64,000 nucleotides of DNA from Pseudomonas moorei (GCF_008801475.1 NZ_VZPP01000018.1:1-64000); one strand, 5' to 3'. Counted from the first letter of the stretch, positions 42,048 through 50,836 are shown. Numbers and translations are program-made. The notes: generated by a model not told the origin, from the letters alone.

Positions 42048-43994
42048 TCAGGTGCGGAAGCGGCGCACCAACCCGTCCAGCTCATTCGACAACCCGGCCA
42101 GGCTCTGGGAATCCAGGCGCGCCGAGTTCGCCAGTTCCGCCACCAACTGCGCATCGCCATGGATCTGGCTGATGTGCCGGTTGATGTCTTCGGCCACTTG
42201 ATGCTGTTGCTCAGCCGCCGTGGCGATCTGGGTGTTCATGTCACGGATCACGTCCACCGACTCGCGAATCTGCCCGAAGCTGCTGCGGGCTTCGCCGATG
42301 CGCGTGACCGATTGCTGCGACACTTCCAGGCTCGCATGCATTTGCTGGGTGACCTGGCTGGTGCGCTTGGCCAGGTTGCCCAGCAGCCCGTCGATTTCCG
42401 CCGTGGAGTCGGCCGTGCGTTTGGCCAACGCCCGCACTTCATCGGCGACCACCGCGAAACCACGACCTTGCTCGCCGGCGCGTGCAGCCTCGATGGCGGC
42501 GTTCAGTGCCAACAGGTTGGTCTGCTCGGCAATCGAACGAATGGTCCCGAGAATCGACTGAATATCGTTGCTGTCGCGCTCCAGCTGTTGCATCGACTGG
42601 GCCGACTGTTCGATTTCCTGGCTCAGGCGATCGACGCTGGTCACCGCTGCGTCAATCTGTTGCTGGCCTTCACGGGCCTGGCGCTGGCCGCTGTCGGCCG
42701 ATTCGGCGGCCTGGCTGCAAGAGCGGGCCACTTCGTTGGCGGTGGCGACCATTTCGTGGAACGCCGTGGACACCATGTCCACCGCCTCACGCTGGCGGCC
42801 GGCGGCTTCGGCCATGTCACTGGAGACCTGGGTCGAGCTCTTGGAGGTGGCCAGGATCTTGGTTGCGGCACCGCCGATGTTCTGGATCAGGTTGCGAATC
42901 GCGGTCAGGAACTGGTTGAACCAGTTGGCCAGTTGCGCGGTTTCGTCGCTGCCACGGATTTGCAGGTTTTTGGTCAGGTCGCCTTCACCCTGGGCGATGC
43001 CTTCCAGGCCGTCAGCCACGCTGCGGATCGGGCGCACGATGACGCTGGCGAAACTGGCGCCGACGACTGCGAAGATCAATGCCAGTACCGCGGCGATGAT
43101 GGCGATCAACCAGGTCAGTTGGGTCGCGGAACTCATCACGTCTTTCTGTTTGATCAGGCCGATGAAGGTCCAGCCCAGTTGCTCCGATGGCCAGACGTTG
43201 GCCATGTAGCGCTCGCCATTGAGCTCGACTTCGACCAGGCCTTTGCCGGCCTTGGCCAGTTGCGCGTAACCCTCGCCGAGGCTGTTCAGTGCCTTGAAGT
43301 TGTGCTCCGGTTGTTTGGGGTCGACCAGTACGGTGCCGGTATTTTCCAGCAACATCAGGTAGCCGGTTTCACCGAGCTTGATCTGTTTGACGATTTCGGT
43401 GAGTTGCTTGAGCGTCACGTCGATGCTGACCACGCCGCCATTGGTGCCCAGCTTGTTGTCGATGGTGCGCACGGTGCTGACGTAGGTCGAGTCGTCCTGG
43501 GCCCAGTAGTAAGCCTCGGTGCGGAACGGCTTGCCCGGTTTGGCTTGGGCCGCCTTGTACCAGGGACGCTGGCGCGGGTCGTAGTTGCTCAGCTTGGGAT
43601 CGTCCGGCCACGACACGTAACCGCCGGCTGCCGTGCCGAGAATGGCGTAGGCGTAGGACGGATGGCTGTTACCCAGGTCCTGGAGCAGGCCGAAGACTTT
43701 CTTGTCCATCTCGCCTTGGGGAACGCTTTCGGCGTTGGCGGCCATGTAGGTCTTGAGGCTGTCGTCGGAGTTTTTGATCAGCGGTTGCTTGGCCAGGTAT
43801 TCGACGTTCTGGCTGATGCCGTCAAAGAACAGTTGCATGGCATTGCTGACCTGACGGATTTCGCGACCGCTGCTGTCGACGAATTCGTCCTTGGCATCAC
43901 TGCGCAGGTTCAGCACAACGAGGGTGGCGACCAGCACCACGGGTAGGCAGGCGATGATTGCAAACGCCCAGGTCAACTTCTGTTTGATGTTCAT
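42048..43994 (-). CDS. dCache chemoreceptor (methyl-accepting chemotaxis protein)
   Basis: A 648-aa transmembrane receptor. A membrane helix (LTWAFAIIACLPVVLVATLVVL) precedes a periplasmic dCache_1 domain, a second membrane helix (LTWLIAIIAAVLALIFAVVG), HAMP and the signalling tip ALNAAIEAARAGEQGRGFAVV. In the dCache domain, YDPRQRPWYKAA (R-x-W-Y) and a later SIDVTL aspartate match the pattern of amino-acid-binding dCache domains; an amino acid or amine ligand is therefore inferred, not shown. No C-terminal CheB/R pentapeptide is present. ATG 43994 has GGAG upstream, and a flagellar-type promoter lies 51 bp further. Confidence 0.92.
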   Translation of the reverse strand: MNIKQKLTWAFAIIACLPVVLVATLVVLNLRSDAKDEFVDSSGREIRQVSNAMQLFFDGISQNVEYLAKQPLIKNSDDSLKTYMAANAESVPQGEMDKKVFGLLQDLGNSHPSYAYAILGTAAGGYVSWPDDPKLSNYDPRQRPWYKAAQAKPGKPFRTEAYYWAQDDSTYVSTVRTIDNKLGTNGGVVSIDVTLKQLTEIVKQIKLGETGYLMLLENTGTVLVDPKQPEHNFKALNSLGEGYAQLAKAGKGLVEVELNGERYMANVWPSEQLGWTFIGLIKQKDVMSSATQLTWLIAIIAAVLALIFAVVGASFASVIVRPIRSVADGLEGIAQGEGDLTKNLQIRGSDETAQLANWFNQFLTAIRNLIQNIGGAATKILATSKSSTQVSSDMAEAAGRQREAVDMVSTAFHEMVATANEVARSCSQAAESADSGQRQAREGQQQIDAAVTSVDRLSQEIEQSAQSMQQLERDSNDIQSILGTIRSIAEQTNLLALNAAIEAARAGEQGRGFAVVADEVRALAKRTADSTAEIDGLLGNLAKRTSQVTQQMHASLEVSQQSVTRIGEARSSFGQIRESVDVIRDMNTQIATAAEQQHQVAEDINRHISQIHGDAQLVAELANSARLDSQSLAGLSNELDGLVRRFRT

Positions 43995-44441
43995 CCGCGC
44001 TCCAGATTTTCTTGTAGGCCCACGAAGTGCAGATGACTCGCGGTTTATTGGCAGCCGTAAACGTTCGTTTTCAACCCGGTTCCGTGAGTGCGGCATCGTT
44101 TTTGTTGTGCGAACGATTGTCGGACAAATCAGTTTGTCACTGAGGACTTCGGCAGTTGTCGGAGGAAATTGAGGACTAATCTGAAAAATCCTACGAAGGG
44201 TATGAAACCCGGATGTCAGTTTCTGTCACAAATGCCCTTGCGGCCTGTAGGCAGCAGGTGCTGCGGGCTCGGCTATGATCCGCGGCGGCCGGTAACGGTC
44301 GTCAGGTTTTCGTGATGAATCCGGCACATTGTGTGCATCCTCGACGTTCATAGGTCGGCACCCCCTCCCCCCCGTGAGTGGATTGCCGTATAACGAATGA
44401 CTTTCGCGTGTTTGGTAATAAAGGACCCACAATAAAAGCTG
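43995..44441. other. 447-bp divergent region without a gene
   Basis: Between the chemoreceptor (minus) and the RIO kinase (plus) no coding sequence is convincing. Apart from the candidate FliA promoter at 44045-44071, a GGCTATGAT -10-like segment sits near 44270-44280 for the plus strand, and an A/T-rich stretch with AATAAAGGACCC precedes the kinase start. Confidence 0.4.
44045..44071 (-). promoter_or_regulatory. Candidate FliA (sigma-28) promoter
   Basis: On the minus strand, AAAACGAA, 11 bases and GCCAATAA resemble the flagellar-sigma consensus TAAAGTTT-N11-GCCGATAA. It lies 51 bp upstream of the dCache chemoreceptor, a typical class of FliA target. Confidence 0.45.
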
Positions 44442-45335
44442 ATGAAGACTCCAAAACGCATTGAACCCCTGATCGAGGACGGTCTGGTCGACGAAGTGCT
44501 GCGCCCACTCATGAGTGGTAAAGAAGCAGCTGTTTATGTGGTGCGCTGCGGTAACCAGTTACGTTGCGCGAAGGTCTACAAGGAGGCGAACAAACGCAGT
44601 TTTCGTCAGGCGGCCGAGTACCAGGAAGGCCGCAAGGTGCGCAACAGCCGTCAGGCCCGGGCCATGGCCAAGGGCTCCAAGTTCGGCCGCAAGGAAACCG
44701 AAGACGCCTGGCAGAACGCCGAAGTGGCGGCGCTGTTCCGTCTGGCCAATGCCGGTGTGCGAGTGCCCAAGCCGTACGACTTCCTCGAAGGCGTGCTGCT
44801 GATGGAGTTGGTGGCCGACGAGTACGGTGATGCCGCGCCGCGTCTGAACGACGTGGTGCTGGAACCGGATCAGGCTCGCGAGTATCACGCCTTTCTGATT
44901 TCGCAGATCGTGCTGATGCTGTGTACCGGTCTGGTGCACGGTGACTTGTCCGAGTTCAACGTGTTGCTGACCCCGACCGGTCCGGTGATCATTGACTTGC
45001 CGCAAGCGGTGGACGCGGCGGGCAACAACCACGCGTTCAGCATGCTGGAGCGGGACGTGGGCAACATGGCGTCCTACTTCGGGCGGTTTGCGCCGGAGTT
45101 GAAAAAGACCCGGTACGCCAAGGAAATGTGGGCTTTGTACGAGGCCGGCACCTTGCATCCGGCCAGCGTCTTGACCGGTGAGTTCGACGAACCGGAAGAG
45201 TTGGCTGACGTGAGCGGCATCATGCGTGAGATCGAGGCTGCACGGCTCGATGAAGAGCGCAAGCAAGCGGCGCGTGCCGCGGATGATGCGCCACCGGGCA
45301 AGGCCGAAGAGCCACCACCGCCGTGGATGCAGTAA
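44442..45335 (+). CDS. RIO-type atypical protein kinase
   Basis: A 297-aa serine kinase-like protein of the RIO family. The nucleotide loop is MSGKEAAVYVV with Lys in CAKVYKE, the catalytic loop is VHGDLSEFNVLL (Asp and Asn present) and the metal-binding segment is VIIDLPQAVD. In eukaryotes and archaea RIO kinases act in ribosome maturation; the bacterial forms are poorly known. The C-terminal 40 residues are charged, then Pro-rich. It stands alone and ends at a strong terminator. The start is supported by the first conserved segment, although its ribosome site is weak. Confidence 0.88.
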   Translation: MKTPKRIEPLIEDGLVDEVLRPLMSGKEAAVYVVRCGNQLRCAKVYKEANKRSFRQAAEYQEGRKVRNSRQARAMAKGSKFGRKETEDAWQNAEVAALFRLANAGVRVPKPYDFLEGVLLMELVADEYGDAAPRLNDVVLEPDQAREYHAFLISQIVLMLCTGLVHGDLSEFNVLLTPTGPVIIDLPQAVDAAGNNHAFSMLERDVGNMASYFGRFAPELKKTRYAKEMWALYEAGTLHPASVLTGEFDEPEELADVSGIMREIEAARLDEERKQAARAADDAPPGKAEEPPPPWMQ

Positions 45336-45348
45336 TCAGCTAAAGAAA

Positions 45349-45372
45349 AACCCGGCTTCGGCCGGGTTTTTT
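45349..45372 (+). terminator. Intrinsic terminator after the RIO kinase gene
   Basis: AACCCGGC, loop TTCG, GCCGGGTT, then TTTT: a classic GC-rich tetraloop terminator 14 bp after the stop. Confidence 0.92.
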
Positions 45373-45416
45373 GTAGGGTTTTACAGATTCAAGATGGATG
45401 TCGCCTGACTGTCCGC

Positions 45417-45510
45417 CTTCGCGGGCAAGCCCGCTCCCACAGATTTTGTTGGCGTACGCCAGATCGGCGAACACGCTTGATGACTGTAGGAGCGGGCAAG
45501 CCCGCGATGG
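45417..45510. repeat. REP doublet
   Basis: CTTCGCGGGCAAGCCCGCTC and TGTAGGAGCGGGCAAGCCCG in inverted orientation, between the RIO kinase terminator and the end of cueR. Confidence 0.82.
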
Positions 45511-45535
45511 CGTCAGTGCATCCAGCATCAAGGTG

Positions 45536-45949
45536 TCAGGCAGAAGCAGGTCCAGCACAGCACCCCGATTCCAGGTTCTTGAGAATCGGACAGTCCGGCC
45601 GGTGATCCCCTTGGCAGTGCTCGACCAGGTCCTGCAGGGTGTCGCGCAACTGACCCAGTTCACGGATCTTCTGATTCAGCTCCTCGATATGCTGACGGGC
45701 CAGGGCTTTCACATCGGCGCTGGCGCGCTGGCGGTCTTGCCAGAGCGCCAGCAACTTGCCGACTTCTTCCAGGGAAAAGCCCAGATCCCGGGAGCGCTTG
45801 ATAAACGCCAGGGTATGCAAGTCGTCGTCACTGTAGATCCGATAGCCGCTGTCAGTACGATGGGCGGCCTTGAGCAGGCCGATTGACTCGTAATACCGGA
45901 TCATCTTGGCGCTCAGGCCACTGTGGCGTGCTGCTTGGCCGATGTTCAT
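45536..45949 (-). CDS. cueR: Copper-responsive MerR-family regulator CueR
   Basis: A MerR-type activator that senses Cu(I) and remodels 19-bp-spaced promoters of copper efflux genes. The 137-aa protein has the N-terminal winged helix (MNIGQAARHSGLSAKMIRYY), the dimer helix and the metal loop CPILKNLESGCC; the first Cys (residue about 119) and a Cys of the terminal pair are the copper ligands. It overlaps the copA stop by ATGA behind GGAGG, so it is made with the pump and is probably subject to the same copper-responsive promoter. Confidence 0.93.
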   Translation of the reverse strand: MNIGQAARHSGLSAKMIRYYESIGLLKAAHRTDSGYRIYSDDDLHTLAFIKRSRDLGFSLEEVGKLLALWQDRQRASADVKALARQHIEELNQKIRELGQLRDTLQDLVEHCQGDHRPDCPILKNLESGCCAGPASA

Positions 45950-48339
45950 CGGTTGTCCTCCAGGTCCTTGGGCTTCCAGGTTTTCAACAGCAGCGCATTG
46001 CTCACCACGCTGACACTCGATAGCGCCATGGCGGCACCGGCCAGCACCGGGTTGAGGAAACCGAACGCGGCCAATGGAATGCCAATCAGGTTATAGACGA
46101 AGGCCCAGAACAGGTTCTGCCGGATCTTCGCGTAGGTCTTGCGGCTGATCTCCAACGCGGCGGGCACCAGTCGTGGGTCACCGCGCATCAGGGTGATGCC
46201 GGCCGCGTGCATGGCCACATCGGTGCCGCCGCCCATGGCGATGCCAATGTCGGCGGCGGCCAGCGCCGGCGCATCGTTGATGCCGTCACCGACCATCGCC
46301 ACCACGCCGGTTTTCTTCAGCGCCGTGACCGTAGCGGCTTTGTCGGCTGGCAGCACTTCGGCATGCACGTCGGTGATGCCCAGGGCTTCGGCCACTACTT
46401 TGGCGCTGCCGCGGTTGTCACCGGTCAGCAAGTGACTGCTGATGTGTCGTGCGCTCAGTTGTTGCACCGCTTGCAGTGCGCCGGGCTTGAGGGTGTCACC
46501 AAAGGCGAACAGGCCCAGCACCCGTGGTTCCGGGATTTGCTCGATGAGCCAGGACAGGGTTCGGCCTTCGGTTTCCCAGGTGCTTGCCGATTCGGCCAGG
46601 GGGCCAGCGCTCAAGCCGCTTTCTTCCAGCAACCGCCGATTGCCCAGGGCCAGTCGCCGCCCTTCAAGGTTGCCAGTAATGCCGCGTCCAGTCAGGGACT
46701 GGCTGTCGCTGACATCGGCCACGGTCAGGCCACGTTCTGTGCACGCGTCCAGTACCGCCTTGGCCAGAGGATGTTCGCTGCCGCGTTGCAGGGCACCGGC
46801 CATTTGCAGCAGAGCGGCTTCGTCACGATTGATGGCGCTCAGATGGGCGATACGCGGAGCGCCAGAGGTCAGGGTGCCGGTCTTGTCGAACACCACGGCG
46901 CTGACTTCATGGGCACGCTCCAGCGCCTCGGCATCCTTGATCAGGATCCCATAGCGCGCCGCCACCCCGGTGCCGGCCATGATCGCGGTCGGCGTCGCCA
47001 GACCGAGGGCGCAGGGACAAGCGATCACCAACACCGCTACGGCGTTGATCAACGCGGTTTCCATCGGCGCGCCGTTCAGCCACCAACCGATCAGCGTCGC
47101 CAGGGCCAGCAGCAAAACCACGGGCACGAATACCTGGCTGACTTTATCCACCAGTTTCTGGATCGGTGCTTTCGCCGCTTGAGCGTCTTCCACCAGGCGG
47201 ATGATGCGTGCCAGTACGGTTTCCGCGCCGAGTGCCTGGGTGCGGACCAGCAACCGACCTTCACCATTGATCGCGCCGCCGGTGACCTTGTCGCCAGGTT
47301 GTTTCGGCACCGGCAGGCTTTCGCCGCTGATCAGCGCTTCATCGGCATGGCTCTGGCCTTCGATCACGACGCCATCCACCGGGAAGCGCTCACCGGGTTT
47401 GACCAGCACCAGATCATCCAGGCGCAGGGCGCTGATGGCGACGTCCTGCTCAAGACCGTCGATGACTTGAATGGCGCGCTCGGGGCGCAGTGCTTCGAGG
47501 GCACGAATGGCGCTGGCGGTCTGGCGTTTGGCACGACTTTCCAGGTACTTGCCCAGCAGCACCAGGGCAATCACCACCGCAGAGGCTTCGAAATACAGGT
47601 GCGGCATGCGCCCGGCGGCAGTGGCCCATTCATACAGACTCAAGCCGTAGCCGGCGCTGGTGCCCAGGGCGACCAGCAAATCCATGTTGCCGGCCCCGGC
47701 CCGCAGCGCTTTCCAGGCAGCGACATAAAAGCGTGCGCCAAAGATGAACTGCACTGGCGTGGCCAACGCGAATTGCACCCAGGCCGGGAGCATCCAGTGC
47801 ACGCCGAACGGTTGCAGCAGCATTGGCAGCACCAGCGGCAACGCGAGGGCGATGGCCGCGAGCAAGGCCCAGCGCTCGCGGTGCAGACGCGTGTGCTGGC
47901 TGTCGGTTTGTGGCTGTTCGGCTTGCCAGACGCTGGCGCTGTATCCGGCCTTGGTCACGGCGGCGAGCAGGGATTGCGGGTCGATCTGGCCGAGCAATTC
48001 GAGATGGGCGCGCTCGTTGGCCAGGTTGACGCTGACGCTCTTCACCCCTGGGACCTTGTTCAGTGCCCGTTCGACGCGACCGACGCAAGAGGCGCAGGTC
48101 ATGCCGTCGATGCTCAATTCCAGGCTGTGCTGGGGCACGCTGTAGCCGGCGTTTTGTACCGCCTCCATCAAGGCCGGCAGGCTGTCGGCGGGTGCCTGAA
48201 CCCGGGCCTGCTCAGTGGCCAGGTTGACGCTGACAGCCGTGGCGCCAACGACTTTGCTCAAGGCACGTTCGACACGCCCGGCGCAACTGGCGCAGGTCAT
48301 GCCGGCAATGGGCAGATCGAAGGTAATGGATTCGGACAT
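45946..48339 (-). CDS. copA: Copper-exporting P-type ATPase CopA
   Basis: A P1B-1 ATPase that pumps Cu(I) out of the cytoplasm. Two N-terminal HMA domains carry GMTCASCAGRVE and GMTCASCVGRVE (Cys-x-x-Cys each). The membrane region has the transport motif CPC in ACPCALGLATPTA, and the cytoplasmic domain has DKTGTLT, SEHPLAKAV and GDGINDAPALAAADIG. Length is 797 aa. ATG 48339 follows CAGGGAG. A perfect CueR-type dyad lies 37 bp upstream, and cueR follows in the same operon. In P. putida the orthologue is called cueA. Confidence 0.96.
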   Translation of the reverse strand: MSESITFDLPIAGMTCASCAGRVERALSKVVGATAVSVNLATEQARVQAPADSLPALMEAVQNAGYSVPQHSLELSIDGMTCASCVGRVERALNKVPGVKSVSVNLANERAHLELLGQIDPQSLLAAVTKAGYSASVWQAEQPQTDSQHTRLHRERWALLAAIALALPLVLPMLLQPFGVHWMLPAWVQFALATPVQFIFGARFYVAAWKALRAGAGNMDLLVALGTSAGYGLSLYEWATAAGRMPHLYFEASAVVIALVLLGKYLESRAKRQTASAIRALEALRPERAIQVIDGLEQDVAISALRLDDLVLVKPGERFPVDGVVIEGQSHADEALISGESLPVPKQPGDKVTGGAINGEGRLLVRTQALGAETVLARIIRLVEDAQAAKAPIQKLVDKVSQVFVPVVLLLALATLIGWWLNGAPMETALINAVAVLVIACPCALGLATPTAIMAGTGVAARYGILIKDAEALERAHEVSAVVFDKTGTLTSGAPRIAHLSAINRDEAALLQMAGALQRGSEHPLAKAVLDACTERGLTVADVSDSQSLTGRGITGNLEGRRLALGNRRLLEESGLSAGPLAESASTWETEGRTLSWLIEQIPEPRVLGLFAFGDTLKPGALQAVQQLSARHISSHLLTGDNRGSAKVVAEALGITDVHAEVLPADKAATVTALKKTGVVAMVGDGINDAPALAAADIGIAMGGGTDVAMHAAGITLMRGDPRLVPAALEISRKTYAKIRQNLFWAFVYNLIGIPLAAFGFLNPVLAGAAMALSSVSVVSNALLLKTWKPKDLEDNR

Positions 48340-48368
48340 GGGTCACGCTCCCTGTAGTAGATGACCAC

Positions 48369-48399
48369 AGGATCAACCTTGCCATGCGGGCAAGGTCAA
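48369..48399 (-). promoter_or_regulatory. CueR-type promoter/operator of copA
   Basis: ACCTTGCC and GGCAAGGT (48376-48383, 48389-48396) are a perfect inverted repeat with spacer ATGCG. On the minus strand TTGACC (48399-48394) forms the -35, and a 19-bp spacer leads to a GATCCT-like -10. This is the layout of MerR-family copper promoters. Confidence 0.8.
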
Positions 48400-48429
48400 G
48401 CGCCATCTGGAAACTCACCGCAATTCAAC

Positions 48430-48519
48430 TGTAGGAGCGAGCCTGATCGCGATGGTGGCGGTACGTTTAACATGGATGTGACAGTCAGATCGCTTTCGCG
48501 AGCAGGCTCGCTCCCACAA
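48430..48519. repeat. REP doublet (REPIN)
   Basis: TGTAGGAGCGAGCCTGATCG and the inverse TTCGCGAGCAGGCTCGCTCC flank about 45 bp between the copA promoter and the small exported protein. Confidence 0.82.
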
Positions 48520-48529
48520 GGAAGGTAGG

Positions 48530-48913
48530 TCAGTAACCGAGGGCCGCTGGCTTCAGATACATCCCTTCCTGCGTCATCGCAATCCTGAACTTCAGCACGT
48601 CCCCGGCCCGAAGCGTGATGGTTTGCGAGCCCGGCGCCAGCATGCCCGGATTGCAGCCCGGCGCCTGGCCCGGTAGCAGTTTCAGGCGCAGCGAGACATT
48701 GCCCGGCGGCAGGTTGAACGAGGTGCTTTGCTCCTGGAACAGCCGCGCCGACAACTGATCCTGGATGTACACGCCGATCTCACAGTTGGTCGACACTTCC
48801 AGCCGTTCGCGGGAAATGATCAGCACGCCATAATCCTCTCCGGCAGCATTGGCCGAAGGCATGGCGGCGAAAAGGCTGAGAAAGCCAAACAGGCTGAAAG
48901 CTGACCAGCGCAT
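48530..48913 (-). CDS. Small exported protein of unknown function beside copper genes
   Basis: A 127-aa protein with a cleavable signal peptide (MRWSAFSLFGFLSLFAAMPSANA). The mature part, about 100 residues, looks beta-rich and has two Cys (STNCEIGVYI and PGCNPGML) that may form a disulfide, plus SLRLKLLPG. I recognise no named domain. It is on the minus strand, facing away from copZ, whose CueR box lies about 90 bp from its start. A similar unnamed gene sits at this place in P. putida (between copA and copZ). A copper link is inferred only from position. Confidence 0.75.
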   Translation of the reverse strand: MRWSAFSLFGFLSLFAAMPSANAAGEDYGVLIISRERLEVSTNCEIGVYIQDQLSARLFQEQSTSFNLPPGNVSLRLKLLPGQAPGCNPGMLAPGSQTITLRAGDVLKFRIAMTQEGMYLKPAALGY

Positions 48914-49000
48914 GGCTGAATCTCCTGAGATCGAGTCATAGATGGACGCAGCTTGGCCGAGCGCGACGCCGATTGCCAGCCCGGCAGATCATTCCAGAAC

Positions 49001-49031
49001 TTGACCTTGCCATGATGGCAAGCTCGACACT
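49001..49031 (+). promoter_or_regulatory. CueR-type promoter/operator of copZ
   Basis: TTGACC (-35, 49001-49006) overlaps the dyad ACCTTGCC-ATGAT-GGCAAGCT (49004-49024); a 19-bp spacer leads to GACACT as -10. One position of the second arm differs from the perfect copy at copA. Confidence 0.78.
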
Positions 49032-49074
49032 GCACACGGTCCCATTCAAAAGCCCCCATGTAAGGAGTTGTCCC

Positions 49075-49272
49075 ATGCAAGTGTTCAAGGTTGAAGGCAT
49101 GTCCTGCGGTCACTGCGTCAAGGCCATCACGGCTGCGCTACAGGCCAGGGACGCGGCCGCCAGTGTGCGCGTCGATCTGGCTGCGAAAGAGGTCGGCGTG
49201 GAAAGTTCGCTGAGCGCCGAACAGGTGATCGCGGCGATCAGCGAAGAAGGCTACGGCGTCAGGCTGGCCTGA
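49075..49272 (+). CDS. copZ: Copper chaperone CopZ
   Basis: A 65-aa cytoplasmic HMA protein that binds Cu(I) and delivers it to CopA or CueR. The metal site is GMSCGHCVKAI near the N-terminus. The fold ends with EEGYGVRLA. ATG 49075 has AAGGAG 7 bp upstream. It is preceded by its own CueR-type promoter, so it is probably co-regulated with copA though transcribed the other way. Confidence 0.93.
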   Translation: MQVFKVEGMSCGHCVKAITAALQARDAAASVRVDLAAKEVGVESSLSAEQVIAAISEEGYGVRLA

Positions 49273-49365
49273 TCTTTTTGATAGTTAGCGAGCTACCGGA
49301 ATGTTCAAGGCATCCACGCGCGGCTAGACTGTCGGGCTGCTGACTTCTGCCCAACTGGATGCCTG

Positions 49366-50562
49366 ATGAATTTCCGCACAATCCTGATTCTCGGCGCCTT
49401 GAGCGCGTTCGGTCCGCTGGCGATCGATTTTTACCTGCCGGCCTTTCCGGCCATGGCGCTCGCTTTTGGCACTGACGAACAACACGTTCAACTGACGCTG
49501 GCGGCCTACTTCCTCGGTCTGTCCATCGGCCAGTTGGGATACGGTCCGGTCGCGGATCGTTTTGGCCGACGCATTCCCCTGTTGATCGGTGTCGGGCTGT
49601 TTACCGCCGCTTCGCTGGCGTGCGCCTATGCGCCGAACCTTCAATGGCTGATCGGCGCGCGCTTCATTCAGGCGCTGGGCGGTTGCGCGGGCATGGTGAT
49701 CTCGCGGGCGGTGGTCAGCGACAAATGCGATGCGGTGGGTTCAGCGAAAGTCTTTTCTCAGTTGATGCTGGTCATGGGCCTGGCGCCGATCCTTGCGCCG
49801 ATGCTCGGTGGATTGCTGGTCAACACCACGGGGTGGCAGTCGATCTTCCTGGCACTGACCGGTTTCAGTGCGGTGGCCGGTCTGGCCGTGGCCCTCGGCT
49901 TGCCGGAAAGCATGCCCGCACATTTGCCGCGCCCACCCTTGTCCGGGGCATTGCGTCAGTACGGACGATTGTTGAAAGACCCGATCTATCTCGGCCACGC
50001 GTTGACCGGCGGCATCGCTATCGCCGGGATGTTTTCCTACATCGCCGGTTCACCGTTCGTCCTGATCAAACTCTATGGCGTCCCGGCCGAGCATTTTGGC
50101 TGGTTCTTCGGTGCCAACGCAGCGGGCTTCATTCTGGTGGCCCAGGTCAATGCGCGGCTGTTGGCTCGACGCGGTCCGGCGTTCCTGCTGGCGCGCACGG
50201 TGTGGATCTACCTCGGTGCCGGCCTGACCTTGCTCGCCGTCAGTGCACTGCACACCGTGCAGCTTTGGCCGCTACTGATTCCGTTGTTCGTCTGTATCGC
50301 CAGCCTGGGCTGCATCCTGCCCAACGCCTCGGCCTGCGCGATGAACGGGCAGGGCGCACGTGCCGGCAGTGCTTCGGCGCTGCTCGGTTGCCTGCAATTC
50401 AGTGTCGCTGCCGGTGCCGCCGCGCTGGTCGGTGTGTTACACGACGGCAGTGCAATGCCGATGGCCATGGTCATCAGCCTGTGCGGCATTCTGGTGGTGA
50501 GTACGGCGATGCTCACCCGGCGACTGCAAAATATCCGGGCGCTGACTCAAGCCCAGGCCTGA
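49366..50562 (+). CDS. Bcr/CflA family MFS multidrug efflux transporter
   Basis: A 12-helix major facilitator drug:H+ antiporter of the inner membrane. The 398-aa protein begins NFRTILILGALSAFGPLAIDFYLPAFPAM, the DHA1 Bcr/CflA signature, followed by LGYGPVADRFGRRIPLL (motif A) and RFIQALGGCAGMVISRAVV (motif B). Length is normal. It is downstream of copZ by about 90 bp with no obvious terminator between, but a copper role is not indicated. The substrate is unknown. Confidence 0.9.
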   Translation: MNFRTILILGALSAFGPLAIDFYLPAFPAMALAFGTDEQHVQLTLAAYFLGLSIGQLGYGPVADRFGRRIPLLIGVGLFTAASLACAYAPNLQWLIGARFIQALGGCAGMVISRAVVSDKCDAVGSAKVFSQLMLVMGLAPILAPMLGGLLVNTTGWQSIFLALTGFSAVAGLAVALGLPESMPAHLPRPPLSGALRQYGRLLKDPIYLGHALTGGIAIAGMFSYIAGSPFVLIKLYGVPAEHFGWFFGANAAGFILVAQVNARLLARRGPAFLLARTVWIYLGAGLTLLAVSALHTVQLWPLLIPLFVCIASLGCILPNASACAMNGQGARAGSASALLGCLQFSVAAGAAALVGVLHDGSAMPMAMVISLCGILVVSTAMLTRRLQNIRALTQAQA

Positions 50563-50570
50563 GGACGGAC

Positions 50571-50741
50571 TCAGCCAACAGCCCGCTGCTGGCGGTCGGG
50601 AATCTGGTGGGGAGCCTGCAAGCGCGCTTCAAGGGTGTTGGTGAAGGCGCGGGCTTCGGCTTCGCTGCGGAACGTCACTGCATGTTGGTCCAGGCGAACT
50701 TGCCACTGGGACTTTGCCAATTCTTTTATCAGGATCTTCAT
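50571..50741 (-). CDS. Small conserved-looking 56-aa protein
   Basis: A 57-codon frame from ATG 50741 to TGA 50571, with an excellent ribosome site (GAGGAGGTCAGCA) six bases upstream. The product starts MKILIKELAKSQWQVRLDQH and ends in a basic, Gln/Arg-rich tail. It contains FRSEAEARAFTNTLEARL, a helix with regular charge spacing. I do not know the family. The start is strong and codon use is normal, so I consider it real. It converges on the Bcr/CflA gene, which ends 9 bp away. Confidence 0.7.
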   Translation of the reverse strand: MKILIKELAKSQWQVRLDQHAVTFRSEAEARAFTNTLEARLQAPHQIPDRQQRAVG

Positions 50742-50836
50742 TGCTGACCTCCTCAGATAAAAATGTGCCTCGCAGAGGAATCGATTGTAGTCCTGAATAC
50801 GATCGCAATTTTGACAAGGGTCAAGCTTCAGACTGA

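Noticed and set aside
42159..43946. 595-codon plus-strand frame opposite the dCache chemoreceptor
   Set aside because: The chemoreceptor has a complete signalling domain on the other strand; the shadow has no domain or ribosome site.
46207..48357. 716-codon open frame opposite copA
   Set aside because: copA is beyond doubt (CPC, DKTGT, two HMA sites); the opposite frame is a compositional shadow without a recognisable domain.
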